From the NCBI RefSeq assembly GCF_014982975.1, contig NZ_JADCKL010000009.1, positions 36,166 through 100,165 of the forward strand: a stretch of DNA of 64,000 nucleotides, written 5' to 3'. A program made the translations under genes and the position numbers. Below, piece by piece: positions 58,695 to 64,000 of the stretch. The notes under the pieces were generated by a model that ran no database searches, was not told the origin of the DNA, and saw only the letters and a list, made by a program, of their open reading frames with translations. Each line of letters starts with the position of its first letter. Position 1 is the first letter of the stretch. This DNA is from Claveliimonas monacensis. GTDB taxonomy: Bacteria; Bacillota; Clostridia; Lachnospirales; Lachnospiraceae.

Positions 58695-59972
58695 ATGAAA
58701 AAGAAACTGGTGAGCATGCTGCTCTGTGCAGCTATGGCAGCGACACTGACAGCAGGATGCGGCTCGGACAGCAGCGGTGAAAGCGGAGATAAAAGCTCTT
58801 CTTCCGGTGAAAGTAAGGAAATCACTTTTATGGCGCCTGACTGGGCAAACCCGGGAGATGAGCTGCTGGCAGAATTCACGGAGGAGACAGGTATCTCTGT
58901 CATTTTTAATGAGGTGAGCTGGGATGATATCCGGGATAAGGTGTCTATTGCGGCCAGCGGCGGAGAGGCAGCAGCTGACGTGATCGAGGTAGACTGGTCA
59001 TGGGTAGGAGAGATGAACAGCGCGGGATGGCTGGAGCCTATCGAGATGACAGATGAGGACAAGGAGGACATGCCTACGCTTGAGACCTTTACCATTGATG
59101 GTGAGATACTTGCTGTGCCTTATGCAAATGATTACCGGATCGCCTACTATAATAAAGAGCATTTTGAGCAGGCTGGAATTACAGAAGTTCCTGAGACTTG
59201 GGATGAGGTATATGATGCTCTGAAAAAGATCAAAGAAGCAGGGATCGTAGAGTATCCCTACACAATGCCGATGAACGCGGATGAGTCTGCCACCACTTCT
59301 ATGATGTGGATGGCCTTCTCAAGAAGTGGCCAGGTGTTCAATGATGACGATACACTGAATGAAGAAGCGGTCATGGATGCTCTGACATTTGAGAACCAGC
59401 TTGTGCAGGATGGATTTGTGGATCCAGCATCTATTTCTTTCAATGGCATGGATTGCTACCGCAAGATCACATCGGGCGAGGCCAGCTTTATGGTAGGTCC
59501 TACCAAGTTTGTGGGTATCAGCAATGATCCTGAGCAGTGCTCAGAGATCGGAAACATTGTTCCTATCCTTCTTCCGGGAACAGACGGAACATCTCCGCAG
59601 ACAATGGCTCTTCCGGAAGCAGTTGGAATTACTTCCTTCTCAGAAAACAAAGAAGCAGCCCAGGAGTTCGTTAAATGGTACAGCTCAGCAGATGTCCAGA
59701 AGAGAATGTACGCAGTCAACAGTTCCATTCCGACAAGAAACTCAGTCTTGGCAGAAATGGTAGAAGATGGCACATTTGAAAATGCAGGGGCCATGCTGGA
59801 CGAGGCAGACCTGATCAAGTCTGTTTTTCCCAATGGCGTTCCTTCCTACTATTCTGAGATGAGCAACACTATGTACAATAACATTAATCAGATGGTTCTC
59901 GGAGAGCAGACTCCCCAGGAGGCATTTGATGCGATGAATGCGAAAGTGAATGAATTAATTGAAAAGAAGTAA
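58695..59972 (+). CDS. Sugar ABC transporter substrate-binding lipoprotein 2
   Basis: The 425-residue lipoprotein has the signal MKKKLVSMLLCAAMAATLTAGC with lipobox LTAGC (Cys22) and a Ser/Gly linker. A family 1 solute-binding fold follows (ITFMAPDWANPGDELLAEFTEETGISVIFNEVSWDD...). The leader is close to that of binding protein 1, but the mature part is clearly different, so the substrate likely differs. It heads a three-gene operon. Confidence 0.92.
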   Translation: MKKKLVSMLLCAAMAATLTAGCGSDSSGESGDKSSSSGESKEITFMAPDWANPGDELLAEFTEETGISVIFNEVSWDDIRDKVSIAASGGEAAADVIEVDWSWVGEMNSAGWLEPIEMTDEDKEDMPTLETFTIDGEILAVPYANDYRIAYYNKEHFEQAGITEVPETWDEVYDALKKIKEAGIVEYPYTMPMNADESATTSMMWMAFSRSGQVFNDDDTLNEEAVMDALTFENQLVQDGFVDPASISFNGMDCYRKITSGEASFMVGPTKFVGISNDPEQCSEIGNIVPILLPGTDGTSPQTMALPEAVGITSFSENKEAAQEFVKWYSSADVQKRMYAVNSSIPTRNSVLAEMVEDGTFENAGAMLDEADLIKSVFPNGVPSYYSEMSNTMYNNINQMVLGEQTPQEAFDAMNAKVNELIEKK

Positions 59973-60828
59973 GATATTACCTTATGCATTACTGGCGCCC
60001 ATTATTCTTATAATGGGCGTGTTGGTGTTTTATCCGACGATCATGACATTTTCATATAGCTTAAAGGAGATGAAGCTGACCAGCCCGGAGGACACAGACT
60101 TTGTGGGCCTGTCCAACTATGTGGATGTCCTTACTTCAGACTCTTTTATGTATAGCTTGCAAAATACTCTGTTCCTCCTTGTCGTAGTTGTTATCCTGAC
60201 TACAGTCCTGGGGTTTGGTGTGGCTCTTCTGCTCAATGTGGATACAAAGATATCGGGGCTTTTGATGGCGCTGGCCGTCCTTCCCTGGGCGCTCCCGCCC
60301 ATTGTAAATGGGATCATATGGCGTTTTATTTTTCATCCAGGATATGGTTTTATGAACAAGCTCCTTATCAGGCTGCATTTTATAGAAGAGCCCATTATGT
60401 GGCTGACAGACCGGTGGCTGCTTCTTCTGATCGTGGCTATCGTGGTGGCGTGGAGGAGTATTCCGTTCTGTGCGATCGTCTGCCTCTCGGGGCTGCACGC
60501 TATCCCGGAAGAACTCTATGAGGCAGCAAAGATAGACGGCGGCGGCAGGGTGACTGTCTTCCGATATATAACGGCACCGCTCATGATGCCTTTTATCGGT
60601 ATTGGCATTACATCTGCATCGATCACGGCCATCAATATTTTTGACGAGATCGTAGCCCTTGCAGGGTACAAAGATCTGGGGAAAAATCTTCTGATCGAGA
60701 GTTATCTCACGACCTTCTCCTTTCTGGATTTTGGAAAGGGGAGCGCTCTTACTTATCTGATTATGCTGATGGCGGCCGTGCTTGGGTTCTTTTATCTTAG
60801 AAGTCTGAACAGGGAGGTGGAATTTTGA
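59959..60828 (+). CDS. Sugar ABC transporter permease 2a
   Basis: The 289-residue MalF-like permease has six helices and the EAA loop 'LYEAAKIDGGGRVTVFRYITAPL'. It starts at TTG 59959 within the end of the binding-protein gene (14-nt overlap) without a strong site, so translation is likely coupled. No ATPase gene is nearby. Confidence 0.9.
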   Translation: MKRSKILPYALLAPIILIMGVLVFYPTIMTFSYSLKEMKLTSPEDTDFVGLSNYVDVLTSDSFMYSLQNTLFLLVVVVILTTVLGFGVALLLNVDTKISGLLMALAVLPWALPPIVNGIIWRFIFHPGYGFMNKLLIRLHFIEEPIMWLTDRWLLLLIVAIVVAWRSIPFCAIVCLSGLHAIPEELYEAAKIDGGGRVTVFRYITAPLMMPFIGIGITSASITAINIFDEIVALAGYKDLGKNLLIESYLTTFSFLDFGKGSALTYLIMLMAAVLGFFYLRSLNREVEF

Positions 60829-61664
60829 AGAAAAAAGTTTCTCCTCTCTACTGGGTGGCGGTGGTTATCTTTCTTGTTTTGACAGTGGGACCTTTTGTGT
60901 GGGCCTTCTCGATTTCTGTCACACCGGAGTATGAGATGTTTAAAAACACTATGAACATGTTCCCCAGCGAGATTACCTGGGATAACTATCTTACGCTGTT
61001 TGATTCTATCAGTCAGCAGCATATCCGGCTTTTCCGAGGGCTTGAGAACTCTCTGAAGGCAGTGGCGTGTACACTTGTCATCGGGATTCCTGTGGCTGCA
61101 GTCACAGCCTACACTTTGAGCAGGATGGAGTTCAGGGGGAAGAAGATCATCAAGAACGCGATCTTGATTACTATGGTCATTCCGGTGTTTGCGACTATCA
61201 TTCCTCTATACAGGATGTTCTCGGCTATGGAACTGCTCAACAGCACTTTTTGGCTGAGCATGGTATATGCCAGCTCCTTTCTGCCTATGAGCATCTGGCT
61301 GATGAGCAATTACTTTTCGACGATACCCAGGGAATTAGAAGAAGCCGCCCTTGTGGACGGCTGCGGACGGCTAAGGACATTTTTCCGGATCATACTTCCG
61401 GTGTCCTATCCTATCATATGTGCCAGTATGCTCATTATGTTCCTGAGCGCCTGGAGTCAGTTTCAGATTCCCCTGATCCTGGCGTCGAATATTGACACAA
61501 AGCCGGCGGCCATTGTGGCCTCGGAGTTTATGACAAAAGACACAGTGCTTTACGGAATTACTGCTGCTGCGGGGATGCTGATCATTCTGCCGCCGGCCAT
61601 TGCAGCGCTTGTCTTCCGGAAACTTCTCGTTAGAGGAATGACAGGGGGATCTATCAAGGGGTAA
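60825..61664 (+). CDS. Sugar ABC transporter permease 2b
   Basis: The 279-residue MalG-like permease has six helices, the EAA loop 'ELEEAALVDGCGRLRTFFRIILPV' and ends RGMTGGSIKG. It starts at TTG 60825 overlapping the previous stop by 4 nt, with the site AGGGAGGTGG upstream. It completes the second importer. Confidence 0.92.
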   Translation: MKKKVSPLYWVAVVIFLVLTVGPFVWAFSISVTPEYEMFKNTMNMFPSEITWDNYLTLFDSISQQHIRLFRGLENSLKAVACTLVIGIPVAAVTAYTLSRMEFRGKKIIKNAILITMVIPVFATIIPLYRMFSAMELLNSTFWLSMVYASSFLPMSIWLMSNYFSTIPRELEEAALVDGCGRLRTFFRIILPVSYPIICASMLIMFLSAWSQFQIPLILASNIDTKPAAIVASEFMTKDTVLYGITAAAGMLIILPPAIAALVFRKLLVRGMTGGSIKG

Positions 61665-61704
61665 AAGATCATGCCAGATTGATAAAATGAATCAGCAGAT
61701 CTGT

Positions 61705-62226
61705 TTAAACACAGGAGGCATGGGAAATGCAGGATAATGCGAATTCCTGTGCCTTTTTCAGATCCTCCCGGTCCGGGTGAGTCATGGCGCAGTCAAAGTT
61801 TCGGATAAACCCGTCTACCTGCGGGGCGTTTTCGCTGGTGCGCATGTTCTCGTATTTCTGGCGGACCTGCATGGGCATCTTTCCCTGGCAGATGTAACAG
61901 CCCAGGTAGCGGCAGCTGCTGTTGATCCATGCGCTGACATTTTTCTCAATAAGGCTGTAGTATTCCGCGGATCTTCCCATGCCGCAGGTGCCGAAGAGGG
62001 CAATGTTCTTATTCTCCAGGGAGCTGAGCAGATCGCTCACCTCTATGCAGCAGGAGCCTCTGTGAACGCAGAAGCCGATAAAATAAGTGGAAGCCTCGGG
62101 GATGGGCTTGCCGCTGTCTATGTCGATCAGATCTCGGGAGCCCTCCGGCAGGGCGGAGAAGATGGCGGCAGCTACGCTCTTTGTGTTTCCGGAATGGCTG
62201 TTGTATAAAACTAAATAATCCAACAT
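61705..62226 (-). CDS. Flavodoxin-family protein, cysteine-rich
   Basis: The 173-residue protein has the FMN phosphate loop YNSHSGNTKSVAAAI (residues 7-21) and the flavodoxin fold order, with FIGFCVHRGSCCIEV and ALFGTCGMGRSAEYY as later strands. It carries ten cysteines, more than is usual. It should be a low-potential electron carrier or a flavin reductase partner. Start ATG 62226 is preferred (AAGAAGG 9 nt upstream) over GTG 62232. It reads convergently with the importer operon. Confidence 0.82.
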   Translation of the reverse strand: MLDYLVLYNSHSGNTKSVAAAIFSALPEGSRDLIDIDSGKPIPEASTYFIGFCVHRGSCCIEVSDLLSSLENKNIALFGTCGMGRSAEYYSLIEKNVSAWINSSCRYLGCYICQGKMPMQVRQKYENMRTSENAPQVDGFIRNFDCAMTHPDREDLKKAQEFALSCISHASCV

Positions 62227-62256
62227 ATGCACGTACCTTCTTTCATGATATCTTTA

Positions 62257-62652
62257 TCAGCTCTTCTTGATGAACCGGGTCTGGCATTTGGGACAGCGGA
62301 TCTCGATCTTGCCCTTGCCTTTCGGAACCCGGATCTTCTGCCGGCAGGTGGGACATTTGTAGATGTGGTGGGTCTTGCGCTGTGCCATCAGGTTCTTCTG
62401 GGTGGCGAACCAGGTGCGGATCCGGCGTGTCTTTGCCAGGTAGGCCTGGTTCTCGGCAGAGCGCCTGTAAATGTTCCTGGAAAACAGCCGGAAGTATGTG
62501 TAGATGATCAGAGCCCAGGAAAGGAGCGACAGGATGGCGCTCTCAAATAAACCGGACAGGATCATCACGATAAGAGCAACGATCAGGGTTGCCTTTCCCA
62601 AAGAGTCAAAGCCGTAGCGTCCGGCCATAAATCGTATCAGTTTTTCTTTCAT
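62257..62652 (-). CDS. Zinc-ribbon membrane protein, function unknown
   Basis: The 131-residue protein has two membrane helices (about residues 18-55, KATLIVALIVMILSGLFESAILSLLSWALIIYTYF) and a basic linker. A C-terminal zinc ribbon follows with two C-x2-C knuckles (YKCPTCRQKI and IRCPKCQTRF). It lies 30 nt before the flavodoxin and is likely in the same transcript. Function is not known. Confidence 0.75.
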   Translation of the reverse strand: MKEKLIRFMAGRYGFDSLGKATLIVALIVMILSGLFESAILSLLSWALIIYTYFRLFSRNIYRRSAENQAYLAKTRRIRTWFATQKNLMAQRKTHHIYKCPTCRQKIRVPKGKGKIEIRCPKCQTRFIKKS

Positions 62653-62819
62653 TTTCTCATCCTCCTATCTGCAATCATACTCGCACCGCCTGCAAAGTCA
62701 ATAAACTGGAAATTAAAAATATATAAAATAATAGAAGCGCATCTTTTGATGTGTTATACTGGGAAAGAACAGGCATCGTGCAATGTGACGTGTGTTTATG
62801 AAGAAAAGGAGTTAAGACA

Positions 62820-63857
62820 GTGAGCGAAAAGAAGCATTACCATAGAGGGAGAAGGCGCTCTTCCAGTCCGGCCGGGAGCCGCGGCAGCAGCCGGGACAGC
62901 AGCCGGGAAAGGGCTGCGCGTCAGGTGGAGAGACGGCCGGAAGAAGATTGGGAGAACGATTGGATCGATCTGGAGGAAGATGAGGATCTGCGAACACCGG
63001 ACCAGGTGAAGGCTACAGGGAAGAGAAGAGCTGCTTCCGGAGGCAAAGCGGCCGCCGGGAAAAAGAAAGGGAAAACTCCCGGAAAGGGCGAGAAAAAGAA
63101 TGGACGGAAGGGGCGCATGATCAGCAACATCATCCTTGTGGTGGCTGTCATCGTCTTCTGCGTGTCTGCCTTTCAGCTTTTTTACATTATCTCGGGGTAT
63201 TACGAGGGACGCAAGGAGTACGACGAAGTGAAAGATCTTGCTATCACGGAGGAGGAGTCTGAGGACGGAGAGAACCAGTTCGCGGTGGATTTTGACACAC
63301 TGATGGGGATCAATCCGGACACGGTGGGATGGATCCGCTTTGACCCGGAACCGGCCCAGATCAATTATCCCCTGGTCCAGACGGCGGACAACAGCACCTA
63401 TCTGAATAAGACTTTTTCTGCCAGTGACAACACGGTGGGGGCTATTTTTGTAAACACGTACAATAACCCGGACTTTAATGACAGAAATACCATCATATAC
63501 GGACACCGCATGAACGACAGCTCCATGTTCCACGACCTGGCCAAGTATGAGGAGCAGTCTTTCTGGGAGGCCAATCCCTACTTCTATATTTATACGCCGG
63601 ACGGGCGTGAGATCACCTACCACATCTATGCGGCAGGGCAGGTGACGGAGACATCGGACACGTACCTGACGGACTTTGCCGATGATGCCGCCTATCAGGC
63701 TTTCCTGGACTATACGAAGGAGGCATCCGCCTACGACACAGGCGTGGAGGTGACTACCCAGGACACTGTGGTGACGCTGTCCACCTGTACCCGGGCCAGC
63801 GACGAGCACAGGATGGTAGTTGTGGGAGTGAAAGAAAGTGAAAAGCAGATTAATTAA
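62820..63857 (+). CDS. srtB: Class B sortase
   Basis: The 345-residue protein has a long basic, low-complexity cytoplasmic N-terminus (about 95 residues, rich in Arg, Ser, Lys), one membrane helix (MISNIILVVAVIVFCVSAFQLFYIISGYY) and an extracellular sortase domain. The catalytic His is in IYGHRMNDSSMFHDL, the Cys in TVVTLSTCTRASDEHRMVVVGV, and the Arg in HRMVVVG, as in class B. Sortases anchor LPXTG/NPQTN-type proteins to the wall. The 90-residue N-terminal extension is unusual. Start is GTG 62820 after AAAAGGAG. No sortase substrate gene is in the window. Confidence 0.9.
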   Translation: MSEKKHYHRGRRRSSSPAGSRGSSRDSSRERAARQVERRPEEDWENDWIDLEEDEDLRTPDQVKATGKRRAASGGKAAAGKKKGKTPGKGEKKNGRKGRMISNIILVVAVIVFCVSAFQLFYIISGYYEGRKEYDEVKDLAITEEESEDGENQFAVDFDTLMGINPDTVGWIRFDPEPAQINYPLVQTADNSTYLNKTFSASDNTVGAIFVNTYNNPDFNDRNTIIYGHRMNDSSMFHDLAKYEEQSFWEANPYFYIYTPDGREITYHIYAAGQVTETSDTYLTDFADDAAYQAFLDYTKEASAYDTGVEVTTQDTVVTLSTCTRASDEHRMVVVGVKESEKQIN

Positions 63858-63875
63858 ATAAAAAGACAGGAGCAT

Positions 63876-64000
63876 GGTAGTGTCAAATAAGTTATGAAAA
63901 AGCGAAGCCTAAAAAATAGGCTCCGATTGAACCTTGAAAATCGCAGATATGAAGTTTGATGGCAGCTCACGCCACCCTTGACAGCACACAAAAGCAATGC
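63876..64000. mobile_element. Possible terminus of an insertion sequence running out of the window
   Basis: After the sortase gene, GGTAGTGTCAAATAAGTTATG resembles the GTGTCAAA-type ends of some IS families, followed by a short AGCCTA/TAGGCT hairpin and non-coding-looking sequence ending at the window edge. No transposase frame is yet visible. This is suggestive only. Confidence 0.25.

Noticed and set aside
62796..63875. A 359-codon open frame antisense to the sortase gene
   Set aside because: The sortase has all catalytic residues, and the opposite frame has no site or motif.
1..64000. CRISPR array
   Set aside because: No series of regularly spaced direct repeats and no cas genes were seen.

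Overview
The window looks like chromosome of a spore-forming gut Firmicute of the Lachnospiraceae type. This rests on gene content and order: a glgC-glgD pair, spoVG, yabP-yabQ-divIC-spoIIE-tilS-hpt-ftsH, a CotS-like protein, a ProS of the archaeal/eukaryotic type behind a T-box, anaerobic sulfatase maturation, a class B sortase and a lacto-N-biose-type phosphorylase. Species cannot be assigned from the sequence alone.

Bases 1-11100 hold the end of a C39-like protein, a queT transporter gene (minus strand) behind a preQ1-I riboswitch, a tiny holin-like toxin gene with an IS3-family element inserted in its terminator, a GNAT-like acyltransferase, asnS behind two large repeated dyads, and an operon of a VanRS-like two-component system followed by Mre11/Rad50-like genes (YhaO/YhaN type).

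Bases 11080-25550 are housekeeping: prs, a dnaC-like helicase loader and a dnaD-like gene with three DnaA boxes upstream, murC, glgCD, spoVG, an RluA-type pseudouridine synthase, T-box plus proS, a CCA-type nucleotidyltransferase, cotS-like, HU and an S4-domain protein. Bases 25590-32003 are the conserved sporulation, division and tRNA-modification run ending in ftsH. The SpoIIE here has no membrane domain.

Bases 32021-51053 form a glycan-use region: GH13, GH112 phosphorylase, anaerobic sulfatase-maturing enzyme, AraC regulator, two Cys-type sulfatases, a TauE/SafE exporter, GH43-like and GH20 glycosidases, a right-handed beta-helix protein, and an ABC sugar importer without its own ATPase. 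None of the hydrolases or sulfatases has a visible signal peptide. The likely logic is import first: sulfated host-type oligosaccharides are taken up, desulfated and cleaved in the cytoplasm, galacto- or lacto-N-biose is phosphorolysed, and sulfate or sulfite leaves through TauE. A decayed Gfo/Idh/MocA oxidoreductase gene lies at its end.

Bases 51240-64000 are more mixed: a DUF3810 membrane metalloprotease-like protein, an orphan prdD-prdE pair related to D-proline reductase without prdA or prdB, tRNA-Glu and tRNA-Cys, a HEPN/MNT toxin-antitoxin pair, two MATE transporters around a PocR-AraC regulator, a second ABC sugar importer, a flavodoxin, a zinc-ribbon membrane protein and a class B sortase. 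The last 130 bases may be the end of another insertion sequence.
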